Positions 49,591 to 58,875 of a DNA stretch of 64,000 nucleotides are shown here, piece by piece. The stretch is taken from NCBI RefSeq assembly GCF_026460885.1, contig NZ_JAOVZW010000027.1:1-64000 (forward strand), given 5' to 3'. The notes beneath the pieces were generated by a model. That model did not search any database and had not been told where the DNA came from. It worked only from the letters and a program-made list of their open reading frames with translations. The DNA is from Chryseobacterium formosum (GTDB taxonomy: Bacteria; Bacteroidota; Bacteroidia; Flavobacteriales; Weeksellaceae). Positions within the stretch are counted from its first letter, which is position 1, and every line of letters begins with the position of its first letter. The position numbers and the translations under genes were made by a program.

Positions 49591-50544
49591 ATGAGTTGGT
49601 TTAAAAATATTTTTAAAAAAGAAGAAAAAGAAACTTTAGACAAAGGTTTAGAAAAATCTAATCAGGGTTTCTTTGAAAAAATGACTAAAGCCGTAGTCGG
49701 CAAAAGCAAAGTAGATGACGAAGTTCTGGATAACTTAGAAGAAATACTTATTGCTTCCGATGTAGGCGCTTCTACAACCATCAAAATCATTGAGAGAATT
49801 GAGGAACGTGTCGCAAGAGATAAATATGTAGGTGTAAATGAATTAGACCAGATTCTACGTGATGAAATTTCCGGACTTCTTTTGGAAAACCCTCATTCAG
49901 GGAGCGGAAATATTGATACTTCAAAAAAACCATATGTAATTATGGTTGTCGGTGTAAATGGAGTCGGAAAAACTACAACAATCGGAAAATTGGCTCATCA
50001 GTTTAAATCTGAAGGCAAAAAAGTAGTTTTGGGTGCAGCAGATACATTTAGAGCTGCAGCCGTAGATCAATTGGTTATTTGGAGCGAAAGAGTTGGCGTA
50101 CCCATCGTAAAACAAGAGATGGGTTCTGATCCTGCTTCTGTTGCTTTCGACACTGTACAAAGTGCAGTCGCTCAAGATGCAGATGTTGTAATTATTGACA
50201 CTGCAGGAAGACTTCACAATAAGATTAATTTGATGAATGAACTTTCTAAAATCAAAAGAGTAATGCAAAAGGTAATTCCTGATGCTCCACACGAGATTTT
50301 ATTGGTTTTGGATGGTTCTACAGGTCAGAATGCTTTTGAACAGGCGAAACAATTTACAGCAGCAACGGAAGTGAATGCTTTAGCGGTAACAAAATTAGAC
50401 GGTACTGCAAAAGGAGGTGTTGTTATCGGTATTTCAGATCAATTTCAAATTCCGGTAAAATATATAGGTGTTGGAGAGAAGATGCAGGATCTTCAACTTT
50501 TTAATGGTACAGAGTTTGTAGATTCATTTTTCAAGAAAAGATAA
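49591..50544 (+). CDS. ftsY: Signal recognition particle receptor FtsY
   Basis: 317 residues, short form without the long acidic N-terminal domain. The NG domain is complete: helical N part (DDEVLDNLEEILIASDVGAS), P-loop GVNGVGKTTTIGKLA, AADTFRAAAVDQL, VVIIDTAGRLHN, TKLDGTAKGGVVIGI and KYIGVGEKMQDLQLF. It receives ribosome-SRP complexes at the inner membrane and hydrolyses GTP with Ffh. Confidence 0.95.
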   Translation: MSWFKNIFKKEEKETLDKGLEKSNQGFFEKMTKAVVGKSKVDDEVLDNLEEILIASDVGASTTIKIIERIEERVARDKYVGVNELDQILRDEISGLLLENPHSGSGNIDTSKKPYVIMVVGVNGVGKTTTIGKLAHQFKSEGKKVVLGAADTFRAAAVDQLVIWSERVGVPIVKQEMGSDPASVAFDTVQSAVAQDADVVIIDTAGRLHNKINLMNELSKIKRVMQKVIPDAPHEILLVLDGSTGQNAFEQAKQFTAATEVNALAVTKLDGTAKGGVVIGISDQFQIPVKYIGVGEKMQDLQLFNGTEFVDSFFKKR

Positions 50545-50597
50545 TTCATCTTATTTTTTGAAAATAAATCAAATTACTAACATTAAAAATTTAAACT

Positions 50598-50849
50598 ATG
50601 GGAATTTTGACATGGATCATTTTCGGTCTTATCGCAGGGGCAATCGCAAAAGCATTACATCCAGGAAATGACCCTGGAGGTTGGATTGTAACAATCATCA
50701 TCGGTATTTTAGGAAGTATGCTTGGAGGATGGATTGGATCAATGATATTCGGAGTAGATGTTACAGGATTTAATTTTTCAAGTTTCCTTGTTGCAATCGG
50801 AGGTTCAGTTCTTTTGCTTGCAATCTACAGAATGGTAACTAAAAAATAA
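50598..50849 (+). CDS. GlsB/YeaQ/YmgE family stress-response membrane protein
   Basis: 83 residues with three transmembrane helices. The motif GLIAGAIAKALHPGNDPGGW followed by IIGILGSMLGGWIG defines this family of transglycosylase-associated (Transgly_assoc) membrane proteins. Function is unclear beyond stress association. A strong terminator follows. Confidence 0.9.
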   Translation: MGILTWIIFGLIAGAIAKALHPGNDPGGWIVTIIIGILGSMLGGWIGSMIFGVDVTGFNFSSFLVAIGGSVLLLAIYRMVTKK

Positions 50850-50863
50850 AAAATTTACAAAAT

Positions 50864-50900
50864 AAAAATCCCGATTTGAAATTTTCAAATCGGGATTTTT
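50864..50900. terminator. Terminator between the GlsB-like gene and sppA
   Basis: AAAAATCCCGATTTGAA (50864-50880) and TTCAAATCGGGATTTTT (50884-50900), 17-bp perfect stem with 3-base loop; serves both convergent genes. Confidence 0.92.
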
Positions 50901-50916
50901 TATGAACAATAATAAT

Positions 50917-52671
50917 TTAGTTAATCTTGATCTTGTAAGGCATTTCCATTTTTACCTCAAACTTTAATTTTTCATCGGTAAGCTGCTCTAAAATCTCATA
51001 GTTGGCTTTACCAATTTTATTTTTAATCACTCTTGCAGAAATATCATCTTCATTTAAGTCTTCAAAAATCTGTTCAAAAGCGGTCATTTTCTTAGGATAA
51101 GAAGCAACGTTGTATGATTTTAAGTTTGCTTTTTGTGCTGCAAATTTCACAGCATCATTTAAAGTTCCCAATTCGTCAACCAATCCGATTTCTTTTGCAC
51201 GAACACCGCTCCAAACTCTACCTCCGCCAACACTATCAATTTGTTCGAAAGTTTTCTTTCTGTTTTGCGTTACAAAATGGACGAATCTTTTGTAAGTTCC
51301 CTCAACACTTCTTGTCATTAAATTCACTCCATAAGGCGTAAGACCGTGCAATGAAGAATAATATGCTGAATTAGCATTGGTTGCAACAATATCAGAACGT
51401 ACTCCGTTTTTATTGGCAATATCTTTAAAGTAAGGCATTACTCCAAAAACTCCGATTGAGCCAGTTAAAGTATTAGGTTCAGAATAAATTTTATCTGCTC
51501 CCATTGCAATATAATATCCACCTGAAGCAGCGTAATCACCGAACGAAACAACCAAAGGCTTCTTCTTTTTCAACTGTTGAAGTTCGAATAAAATCTCATC
51601 AGAAGCATTTGCACTTCCACCCGGAGAATTAATTCTCAAAACCACCGCTTTCACTTTGTCATCTTCTTGAAGATCTTTGATATATTTAATATACTTTTCA
51701 GAATAGATTTCATTGTATTCGTCTCCATTATTAATAGAACCTGAAGCGTATAAAACAGCTACTCTATCGCCAGATTTTTCTTTATTTATAAAAGAATCAA
51801 TATATTTATGAAGAGAAACTCTGTTTAATTTATCATCAGCTTTTAGGTTTAATTTTGCTCTGATAATCTGGTCATACTCCGTTTTTTGAATTAATTTATC
51901 TGCCAATTTATATTTTAAGCTTAAATCAGGAATCATTCCGTATAAACTATCCACCACAGTTTTAAATTCTTCAGCTTTCATTTTTCTTGAAGCTGCCATT
52001 TTCGAAGAAGTATTTCCCCAAATATCATTTAATAAAGTACTCAGCTGCTCTTGGTTTTCAGGAGAAATATCATTTCTTAAAAACGGTTCAACAGCAGATT
52101 TGAATTTTCCGTGACGGATAACTTCGATTCCGATCCCATATTTTTCAGCAAAATCTTTGAAGAAAGTAACTTCTGTAGCCAAACCTTTCAATTCAATTCC
52201 ACCAGATGGATTTAAATAATATTGATCTGCAACAGAACCTAAATAATAAGAAGCCTGCGAAACTGAATTTCCATAAGCGTAAACAAATTTTCCGCTCTTT
52301 TTGAAATCTTCAATAGCACTTCTTAAATCATCAATTTGTGTAGTTCCAGCATTAAAATTATCTACTTCAATACTAATTCCTTTGATATTATCATCTTCTT
52401 TAGCTTTGTGAATAGCTTCTACAGCATCATAAATAAGAATATTGCTGTTTTTATTTTTCATATTGAAAATACTCTGTTGCTCTTCTGTAGGACTATCGAT
52501 GATAGTAGTATTCAGATTAATAGTTAAAACAGAATTCTTTTTCACTGAAACAGATTTTTCTCCACCCATCGAACCAACGGCAATCATTATAATAAAAAAG
52601 AAGAAAAACACGAAGCATAATAGTACAATAGCGACTATATTTGCCAATACATTTTTAAAGAAACTCTTCAT
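50917..52671 (-). CDS. sppA: Signal peptide peptidase SppA, 67K type
   Basis: 584 residues from ATG 52671 (MKSFFKNVLANIVAIVLLCF); a TTG six bases upstream is also in frame but ATG is preferred. One N-terminal transmembrane helix, then two tandem ClpP/crotonase-like domains: the first with IEVDNFNAGTTQIDDLRSAI and VYAYGNSVSQASYYLGSVAD including the lysine-bearing region, the second with LRINSPGGSANASDEILFEL and SFGDYAASGGYYIAMGADKI containing the nucleophilic Ser. It degrades cleaved signal peptides in the membrane. Divergent from folK by 19 bases. Confidence 0.93.
   Translation of the reverse strand: MKSFFKNVLANIVAIVLLCFVFFFFFIIMIAVGSMGGEKSVSVKKNSVLTINLNTTIIDSPTEEQQSIFNMKNKNSNILIYDAVEAIHKAKEDDNIKGISIEVDNFNAGTTQIDDLRSAIEDFKKSGKFVYAYGNSVSQASYYLGSVADQYYLNPSGGIELKGLATEVTFFKDFAEKYGIGIEVIRHGKFKSAVEPFLRNDISPENQEQLSTLLNDIWGNTSSKMAASRKMKAEEFKTVVDSLYGMIPDLSLKYKLADKLIQKTEYDQIIRAKLNLKADDKLNRVSLHKYIDSFINKEKSGDRVAVLYASGSINNGDEYNEIYSEKYIKYIKDLQEDDKVKAVVLRINSPGGSANASDEILFELQQLKKKKPLVVSFGDYAASGGYYIAMGADKIYSEPNTLTGSIGVFGVMPYFKDIANKNGVRSDIVATNANSAYYSSLHGLTPYGVNLMTRSVEGTYKRFVHFVTQNRKKTFEQIDSVGGGRVWSGVRAKEIGLVDELGTLNDAVKFAAQKANLKSYNVASYPKKMTAFEQIFEDLNEDDISARVIKNKIGKANYEILEQLTDEKLKFEVKMEMPYKIKIN
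52636..52643 (+). promoter_or_regulatory. -7 promoter box (TATATTTG) of folK inside the sppA coding region
   Basis: Exact TAnnTTTG match, 47 bases before the folK ATG. It lies within the first codons of sppA on the opposite strand, as the genes are only 19 bases apart. Confidence 0.45.
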
Positions 52672-52690
52672 AAACAATCATTTTTCTTAT

Positions 52691-53104
52691 ATGTCGCAAC
52701 ATACAGTCGTTTTGTTACTCGGAAGTAATATTGGTGATCAAAAAAAAAATATTGATACCGCTTTAGACAAAATAAGCGAGACCTGTTTTATATTAAAAAA
52801 AAGTGAATATTTAACATCCGAACCCGTAGAATTTGCCAGTTCTAATATTTTTTGTAATATTGCAACAATAATATCTACTCACCAATCGCCTATACAACTG
52901 CTTGATTACGTGAAAAAAATAGAGATTGAAATGGGACGACTTACTGACTCTACAATCTCAAAAGTTTACACCGATAGAATAATCGACATTGATATAGTGA
53001 AGTATGATGAGTTGAAATTCACATCAGAAAGGTTAGAAATCCCTCATAAAAAACATCTTTTTGAAAGGGAATTTTCTCGGATATTATTGAAAAATTTTAG
53101 TTAA
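52691..53104 (+). CDS. folK: 2-amino-4-hydroxy-6-hydroxymethyldihydropteridine pyrophosphokinase
   Basis: 137 residues from ATG 52691 (MSQHTVVLLLGSNIGDQKKN); a longer frame upstream is the antisense of sppA. HPPK motifs: LGSNIGDQKKNIDTAL, KIEIEMGR, YTDRIIDIDIVKYDE with the two magnesium-binding aspartates, and IPHKKHLFEREF. It is a little shorter than most HPPKs (about 160). It activates the pterin for dihydropteroate synthesis in the folate pathway. Confidence 0.92.
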   Translation: MSQHTVVLLLGSNIGDQKKNIDTALDKISETCFILKKSEYLTSEPVEFASSNIFCNIATIISTHQSPIQLLDYVKKIEIEMGRLTDSTISKVYTDRIIDIDIVKYDELKFTSERLEIPHKKHLFEREFSRILLKNFS

Positions 53105-53130
53105 AAAAAACAACAAATAAAACATATTGT

Positions 53131-54231
53131 ATGAAATTAGGTTTATTATTATTGGCAGCTTTGCCTATTGCTACTTATGCTCAAGACAGTATTTCGGTAA
53201 ACTCTACAAACGAATATCCCAATACGTTTTCTTCTGGTTCTGCAAACATTCAAAAATTTGACAACAAAGCTCGAAAATTTAACGATTGGTCTATTTCTAT
53301 AGGAGGTGGTCCTGCGGTTATGGCTTTTGCAGATCTTACTTCTTTTTATGATAAGAAAGTAAACTGGGGATGGAATGCTTACGCAAGTGTTGATAAGCAA
53401 ATCACACATACATTTGGTCTTAGTTTACAATACCAAATGGGTAAAACAAACCAGCAAGGAAAATTACCAAATAATCCTGCAGCTGGTGTTGCTGATGCTT
53501 GGACTGAATATCAACAAGTTTCATTATTAGGAGATATTAATCTTTCTAATCTTTTAAGACGAGTTGATAATTATTCGCATTACAGATGGGCATTACACGG
53601 ATATATTGGTGCTGGCTTTATGGGCTATAAAACTGAGCTTATAGATAATGATGCTTCCAGATGGAGCACGAATCCTCCAAGAATCCCAATTATGATTGAT
53701 CAAAAACTTGGTATTGAATCATTTTTCATGCAAGCTGGAGTTGGTTTGAAATATAACGTTTCTAAACTTATCGACATTGAAGCAAGAATGATGTATATCA
53801 ACAGTTTTGATGAAGAATTTGATGGTGGTGGTGAAGGTAGAGCTTTAGAAAATCCCAATGGAGATAGAATTAATTATAACTTAATTAATGATTCTTACTC
53901 AGATGCAATGATGACATTTAATTTAGGTTTATCATTTAAATTAGGAAAACATCAAACACATTTAGCTTGGCATGATCCTTTACAGGAAGTCTATTACAGA
54001 GCAAATCTATTAGAAAATACAACAAATGAATTGGTTGTCTGCGAAAAAGGAGATAACGATAACGATGGAGTTTGTGATGATTGGGACAGAGAACTTAACA
54101 CTCCTGCAGGTGCAAGAGTTGACGGTGCTGGTGTAGCATTGGATATGGATCTTGATGGTGTAATCGACTTATACGATAAGTGTGTTACAGTACCTGGTTC
54201 ACCAAATAATAATGGTTGCCCAACCAACTAA
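53131..54231 (+). CDS. OmpA-type porin paralogue without the C-terminal OmpA domain
   Basis: 366 residues with signal peptide ending ATYAQ. The first 290 residues form an outer-membrane beta-barrel (WSISIGGGPAVMAFADLTSF, HTFGLSLQYQMGK, YRWALHGYIGAGFMGYK, GLSFKLGKHQTHLAWHDPLQ). A thrombospondin type 3 calcium segment follows (CEKGDNDNDGVCDDWDRE, LDMDLDGVIDLYDKCVTVPG) and the protein ends there with CPTN. The next gene is closely similar in all these parts but continues with an OmpA peptidoglycan-binding domain. The pair is a tandem duplication, and this copy lost or never had the anchor. Confidence 0.88.
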   Translation: MKLGLLLLAALPIATYAQDSISVNSTNEYPNTFSSGSANIQKFDNKARKFNDWSISIGGGPAVMAFADLTSFYDKKVNWGWNAYASVDKQITHTFGLSLQYQMGKTNQQGKLPNNPAAGVADAWTEYQQVSLLGDINLSNLLRRVDNYSHYRWALHGYIGAGFMGYKTELIDNDASRWSTNPPRIPIMIDQKLGIESFFMQAGVGLKYNVSKLIDIEARMMYINSFDEEFDGGGEGRALENPNGDRINYNLINDSYSDAMMTFNLGLSFKLGKHQTHLAWHDPLQEVYYRANLLENTTNELVVCEKGDNDNDGVCDDWDRELNTPAGARVDGAGVALDMDLDGVIDLYDKCVTVPGSPNNNGCPTN

Positions 54232-54281
54232 TGCTTTCGCAAAAAAATAATCATTTAATTAACTAAATAAAAAAATACATT

Positions 54282-55748
54282 ATGAAATTAAGTTTAGCAA
54301 TTGTTGCCTTAGCATTAGCTGTACCCACAGTGAGCTATGCACAAGATTCGATAGCCGTAGTTTCTACTGATGAATACCCAAATACATTTTCATCTGGCTC
54401 TGCCAATATCTCTCCCTTCACACAAAAATCTAAAAGATTTAACGATTGGGCGATTTCATTTGGAGCCGGAGTACCATTGATACAAGCAGGAGATTTAACG
54501 TCTATTAAAAATGGTAACGGTAAAAACCTATTCGGTTACTCAGCTTTTGTAAGTATTGATAAAGCAATTACTCATGCTTTTGGTATTAATTTACAGTACG
54601 ACAGAGGAGAAACAAGACAAGGTTGGTTTAATACTAAAGATTCAGCGCCTGCAAATGCAACTTATCAGCAAGTTGGTGCAAGAACACAATATGATGCAAT
54701 CTCAGTTTTGGGAGACATCAATTTCTCAAATTTATTGAGAAGAGTTGATAACAAATCAACTTACAGATGGGCATTACATGGTTATGCTGGTATTGGTACT
54801 TTAGCATACAGAGCATATCAAAAAGATGCTACAGGACAAAGATTAATGACAGAAATTAAGCCTTTTAAATTTGGTTCTTTCTTCGGTCAGGCTGGAGCAG
54901 GTCTTAAATTTAAAGTAAACAGAAGATTAGATCTTGAAACAAGACTAATGTATGTTTACACAGGTGATGATGAATTTGACGGAGGTGGTGCTCAATACAG
55001 CGACATCAACAAAAGAGAAGATCAGATTTCTGACAACTTCTTCAACGCTACAGTTGGTTTATCTTTAAAATTAGGAAAACACGAATCTCACCTAATGTGG
55101 CACGATCCATTGCAGGAAATCTATTACAAGCTAGATGTTTTGGCTAACAAAAACCAAGATATTGAAGTTTGTAAAAAAGGAGATGCTGATAACGATGGAG
55201 TTTGTGACGATTGGGACAGACAACTTGATACTCCTGCAGGTGCAAGAGTTGACGGTGCTGGTGTAGCTTTAGATACAGATTTAGATGGAGTAATCGATCT
55301 TTACGATAAATGTGTAACAGTTCCAGGACCGGTTGAAAACCAAGGTTGTCCTTTGACACCAACTGAACCAGTTGGACCAAGTGGACCTGTAATAGAAACT
55401 GCGACTAATATGGAAGGAATTGAGTTTGATTTAAATTCTGACAGAATTTTATCTACAAACACACCAATTCTTAACAATGCTGTAAATTATATCAACTCTT
55501 CAAAAGGTACTTATACTGTAATTGGAGCAACGGATACAAGAGCTTCTGACGAATATAACCAAAAGTTATCTGAAAGAAGAGCAAACAGTGTGAAAAACTA
55601 TTTGATTAAAAATGGTGTTGATTCTTCTAAATTAAACGCTGTAGGTAGAGGTGAAAAAGACCTTAAATATCCTGAGTGTGATCCAGCTACTAAATGTCCT
55701 GAATGGAAAAACAGAGCAAACAGAAGGGTTTACTTCGAAGCTAAATAA
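54282..55748 (+). CDS. OmpA family outer-membrane protein
   Basis: 488 residues with signal peptide ending VSYAQ. Barrel (residues 45-285) and thrombospondin type 3 repeats (CKKGDADNDGVCDDWDRQ, LDTDLDGVIDLYDK) as in the preceding gene. A Pro/Thr-rich hinge (CPLTPTEPVGPSGP) leads to an OmpA C-terminal domain (residues 385-488): IEFDLNSDRILSTN, YTVIGATDTRASDEYNQKLS and ERRANSVKNYLIKNGV with the Asp and Arg that bind diaminopimelate, then CPEWKNRANRRVYFEAK. It ties the outer membrane to peptidoglycan. A terminator follows. Confidence 0.93.
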   Translation: MKLSLAIVALALAVPTVSYAQDSIAVVSTDEYPNTFSSGSANISPFTQKSKRFNDWAISFGAGVPLIQAGDLTSIKNGNGKNLFGYSAFVSIDKAITHAFGINLQYDRGETRQGWFNTKDSAPANATYQQVGARTQYDAISVLGDINFSNLLRRVDNKSTYRWALHGYAGIGTLAYRAYQKDATGQRLMTEIKPFKFGSFFGQAGAGLKFKVNRRLDLETRLMYVYTGDDEFDGGGAQYSDINKREDQISDNFFNATVGLSLKLGKHESHLMWHDPLQEIYYKLDVLANKNQDIEVCKKGDADNDGVCDDWDRQLDTPAGARVDGAGVALDTDLDGVIDLYDKCVTVPGPVENQGCPLTPTEPVGPSGPVIETATNMEGIEFDLNSDRILSTNTPILNNAVNYINSSKGTYTVIGATDTRASDEYNQKLSERRANSVKNYLIKNGVDSSKLNAVGRGEKDLKYPECDPATKCPEWKNRANRRVYFEAK

Positions 55749-55771
55749 TAAAATTTCTTATTATAAATTTA

Positions 55772-55794
55772 AAAGTCACGCATTGCGTGGCTTT
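55772..55794 (+). terminator. Terminator of the OmpA genes
   Basis: AAAGTCACGC (55772-55781), loop ATT, GCGTGGCTTT (55785-55794) and five further T. Confidence 0.8.
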
Positions 55795-55826
55795 TTTTGT
55801 CTCAATACTTTTATTACATTTACTTT

Positions 55827-57728
55827 ATGATTTCTCCGCAAGATTTTACCGAATTGAAAAGTAAAACCCTAAAACATTTTTGGGGTTATGATCATTTTAG
55901 AGACTCACAGGAACAAATTATTGATTCTGTAATTAACCGAAAAGACACCTTAGTTTTACTTCCTACAGGAGCAGGAAAATCATTATGCTATCAACTTCCA
56001 TCTTTGTTGCAGGAAGGAACCTGTCTTGTAATTTCGCCGCTTTTGGCTTTAATGAAAGATCAGGTAAATCAATTAAAATTCAGAGGAATTGAAGCAGAAT
56101 ATCTAAGTTCTGAATTGGATGAATTTGATGCAGAAGTTATCTACAATCGATGTAAAGATGGTTTAACTAAATTATTATATGTTTCACCAGAAAGACTCAC
56201 TAATAAATTGTTTCTTCAGCAAATTGAGGAAATTCAGCTATCATTTATTGCAGTGGATGAAGCACATTGTATTTCAGAATGGGGACAAGATTTCAGGCCG
56301 AGTTATCAGAACATAAAAGATTTCAGAAAAAATAATCCTGAAATTCCATGTCTTGCATTAACAGCAACAGCAACGCCAAAAGTTTTAGATGAAATAAAAT
56401 CTAAACTTGAACTTAAAAATCCTCAGATATTTCAGAAAAGTTTTAAAAGAGACAACATTAAAATATTTTCAGAAGAAGTTTCAGACAAATATCAAAAGGT
56501 TTTTAATATTCTTAAATACGCTAAAGAATCTGGAATAATCTATGTAAGAACCCGAAAAGATGCTGAATTATTAACTGAATTTCTTCACAGAAAAAAAATT
56601 GAAAATGTTGATTATTATCATGCTGGATTATCAACTAAAGAAAAAAACGAAAGACAGAATTTCTGGAACAATAGTGATCAAAATGTATTGATTTCAACGA
56701 ATGCTTTTGGGATGGGAATCGATAAGGACAATGTACGTTTCGTGATTCACTTCTCTCCATCCCAATCGATTGAAAACTATTATCAGGAAATCGGTCGTGC
56801 TGGAAGAGATGGAAAGAAAAGTTATGCTTTTATGCTTTGGAATCAACAGGAAATTTCAAATTTTGATCAAATTTTAAGAAATCAGATTCCAAGCAAAACA
56901 GAGTTTTTAAAAATCATAAGTTATCTCTATTCTAAATTTCAGGTGGCAGAATTTGAGCTCCCAGAGAAGGTTTTTCAGTTAAATACATCAGGAATTCAGA
57001 GTTTCACAAAACTTTCAACGGCAAAAATTAAAAATGTTCTGAATTTTCTTCATACCCAAGAAATTATTTTTCACAACAGCAATAAAAGTCTGTCTTCGCT
57101 TGAACTCCTCATTAAACCAGATGAAATTGACCAACTTCCAGCAAAGGATGCTTATTTTATCGAATTAATGCTTAGAAGTATTTCAGGAATTACCACTCAT
57201 AAAGTGATGTTCAGCGAGCAAAAAGTAAGCGATAAAATTGGTGTAAGCATTCATCTCATCAAAGAAAGACTGAAAGAACTTCAACAGAAAAATTATCTGG
57301 AATATATTGATGGTGCATTAGCTTCAGTAAAATTTTTAAAACCACGTGACGAAAGATCAAATGGTGGAATTTATTGGAACCTTTTTGAACATATTCAAAA
57401 AAACAAAATCCAGAAATGGGAAGAAATGAAATTCTTTATTGAAGACAATCAATACTGCAAAATGAAATTGATTCTCTCCTATTTTGGTGAAAAAAATGCT
57501 AAGAATTGTGGACAATGTACGGTCTGCGAAAAAAACAAGCAATCGATTTTCGGAAAAAATGTTTCTTTGGAAATCATTAAAGTTTTAAATAAAAAGCCCG
57601 CAACCATCGAAGAAATTTCGGTTCAATTGCAGTTTCAAACCAAAGAAAATATCTTAGAAAATCTGATTTTCTTATTAGATTCAGGAAAAGTGAAAATGCT
57701 GAATTTCCGTACTTACGCTATAACATAA
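55827..57728 (+). CDS. recQ: RecQ family ATP-dependent DNA helicase
   Basis: 633 residues from ATG 55827 (MISPQDFTELKSKTLKHFWG); an in-frame TTG at 55797 lies on the terminator T run and is rejected. Helicase motifs in order: RDSQEQII, LLPTGAGKSLCYQLP (Walker A), AVDEAHCISEWGQDF (DEAH), LTATATP, and HFSPSQSIENYYQEIGRAGRDG (motif VI). A zinc pair NCGQCTVCEKNK closes the RQC region. The Arg-finger and HRDC parts are short, as in the Bacteroidetes short-RecQ group. It unwinds 3'-5' in recombination repair. Confidence 0.92.
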   Translation: MISPQDFTELKSKTLKHFWGYDHFRDSQEQIIDSVINRKDTLVLLPTGAGKSLCYQLPSLLQEGTCLVISPLLALMKDQVNQLKFRGIEAEYLSSELDEFDAEVIYNRCKDGLTKLLYVSPERLTNKLFLQQIEEIQLSFIAVDEAHCISEWGQDFRPSYQNIKDFRKNNPEIPCLALTATATPKVLDEIKSKLELKNPQIFQKSFKRDNIKIFSEEVSDKYQKVFNILKYAKESGIIYVRTRKDAELLTEFLHRKKIENVDYYHAGLSTKEKNERQNFWNNSDQNVLISTNAFGMGIDKDNVRFVIHFSPSQSIENYYQEIGRAGRDGKKSYAFMLWNQQEISNFDQILRNQIPSKTEFLKIISYLYSKFQVAEFELPEKVFQLNTSGIQSFTKLSTAKIKNVLNFLHTQEIIFHNSNKSLSSLELLIKPDEIDQLPAKDAYFIELMLRSISGITTHKVMFSEQKVSDKIGVSIHLIKERLKELQQKNYLEYIDGALASVKFLKPRDERSNGGIYWNLFEHIQKNKIQKWEEMKFFIEDNQYCKMKLILSYFGEKNAKNCGQCTVCEKNKQSIFGKNVSLEIIKVLNKKPATIEEISVQLQFQTKENILENLIFLLDSGKVKMLNFRTYAIT

Positions 57729-57798
57729 GTAATCAATAATTGGTAATAAGTAATAGAAATTCATAACTCATAATTTTTAACTTATAACTCAAGAGTTT

Positions 57799-57806
57799 TA
57801 TCTTTG
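57799..57806 (+). promoter_or_regulatory. -7 promoter box (TATCTTTG) four bases before the fmt start codon
   Basis: TATCTTTG, TACC, ATG. As with the Nudix gene at 30503, the transcript should start at or next to the ATG, so a leaderless mRNA is likely. Short TAAGTAAT and ATAACTCA words are repeated just upstream (57726-57791). Confidence 0.6.
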
Positions 57807-57810
57807 TACC

Positions 57811-58758
57811 ATGAAATCATTGAAAGTCGTTTTTTTAGGTACTCCGGAGTTTGCAAAGACTGCATTGGAGGCTATTCACCAATCTCATCATGAGGTTGTA
57901 GCCGTTGTAACCGTTGCAGATAAAGCAAGCGGACGCGGACAAAAAATCAATCAATCTCCTGTAAAAGTTTTTGCTGCAGAAAATAATATTCCTGTTTTTC
58001 AACCTGAAAAATTAAGAAATCCTGAGTTTTTAGAGGAATTGAAAAAATTGGATGCTGATGTTTTTGTTGTTGTTGCTTTCAGAATGATGCCCAAAGTTTT
58101 GTTTGAAATGCCAAAAATGGGAACTTTCAACCTTCACGCTTCATTGCTTCCTGATTACAGAGGCGCAGCTCCGATTAACTATGCAGTAATTAATGGTGAG
58201 AAAAAAACGGGTGCAACTACATTTTTTATCAATGAAAAGATTGATGAAGGAAATATTTTATTACAGGAAGAAATTCCAGTTTTAGAAGATGAAAATGCAG
58301 GTCATCTTCACGACAGATTGATGGAAATGGGTTCAAAATTGGTGGTAAAAACTTTGGATGGATTAGCAGAAAATTCAATTATTGAAAAACCTCAACCCGA
58401 AGTTCAACATCCGAAAAACGCTTATAAAATCTTTAAAGAAGATACTAGAATTGACTGGACAAAAACTTCAAAAGAAGTTCATCAGTTTATTTTAGGAATG
58501 TCGCCTTATCCTGCAGCTTTCACCACTTTAAAAATAGGAGAAGAGGAAAAAGGATTAAAAATATACAATGGAAAATTCGAAGTTTCAGAGCACGGAAAAC
58601 TTGTTGGAAGCTTAGAAATTTCTAAAAATGATTTTAAAATCTATACCAAAGACGGAATGTATTTTCCTTTAGAACTACAATTGGAAGGCAAAAAAAGAAT
58701 GAATATCAAAGATTTTCTAAACGGATTTAGAAATTTTGACGAAATAAAAATGGCCTGA
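57811..58758 (+). CDS. fmt: Methionyl-tRNA formyltransferase
   Basis: 315 residues. FLGTPEFAKTALEAI at the start, the formyl-folate site MGTFNLHASLLPDYRGAAPI with catalytic Asn/His, and NGEKKTGATTFFINEKIDEG with the catalytic Asp define the family. The C-terminal OB-like domain (IDWTKTSKEVHQFILGMSPY) binds tRNA. It formylates initiator Met-tRNA. A hairpin overlaps its last codons. Confidence 0.95.
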   Translation: MKSLKVVFLGTPEFAKTALEAIHQSHHEVVAVVTVADKASGRGQKINQSPVKVFAAENNIPVFQPEKLRNPEFLEELKKLDADVFVVVAFRMMPKVLFEMPKMGTFNLHASLLPDYRGAAPINYAVINGEKKTGATTFFINEKIDEGNILLQEEIPVLEDENAGHLHDRLMEMGSKLVVKTLDGLAENSIIEKPQPEVQHPKNAYKIFKEDTRIDWTKTSKEVHQFILGMSPYPAAFTTLKIGEEEKGLKIYNGKFEVSEHGKLVGSLEISKNDFKIYTKDGMYFPLELQLEGKKRMNIKDFLNGFRNFDEIKMA

Positions 58759-58775
58759 TTTACTCAAGCCATTTT
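58747..58775 (+). terminator. Terminator overlapping the fmt stop codon
   Basis: AAAATGGC (58747-58754) pairs with GCCATTTT (58768-58775); the TGA stop (58756-58758) extends the stem with TCA. The arm is within the last codons of fmt. Confidence 0.65.
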
Positions 58776-58783
58776 ATTATTAA

Positions 58784-58873
58784 GTCAATTGTCAATAGTG
58801 AATTAGCTACGCTGTCAATTTAAGAAAATAAAAAATTCACTTGCGAAGCAAAATTGACCATTCACCATTCACA
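58784..58873. repeat. Imperfect palindrome of GTCAATT / AGTGAATT words
   Basis: GTCAATT (58784-58790) and AATTGAC (58852-58858), AGTGAATT (58797-58804) and AATTCACT (58834-58841) are inverted pairs; CCATTCACCATTCAC follows. It fills the gap between the convergent fmt and ribBA genes. Same style as the elements at 2221 and 49481. Confidence 0.6.
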
Positions 58874-58875
58874 TT

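Noticed and set aside
53131-54282. First porin as frameshifted pseudogene
   Set aside because: No OmpA-domain remnant in any frame between its stop and the next start; barrel and calcium repeats are intact.
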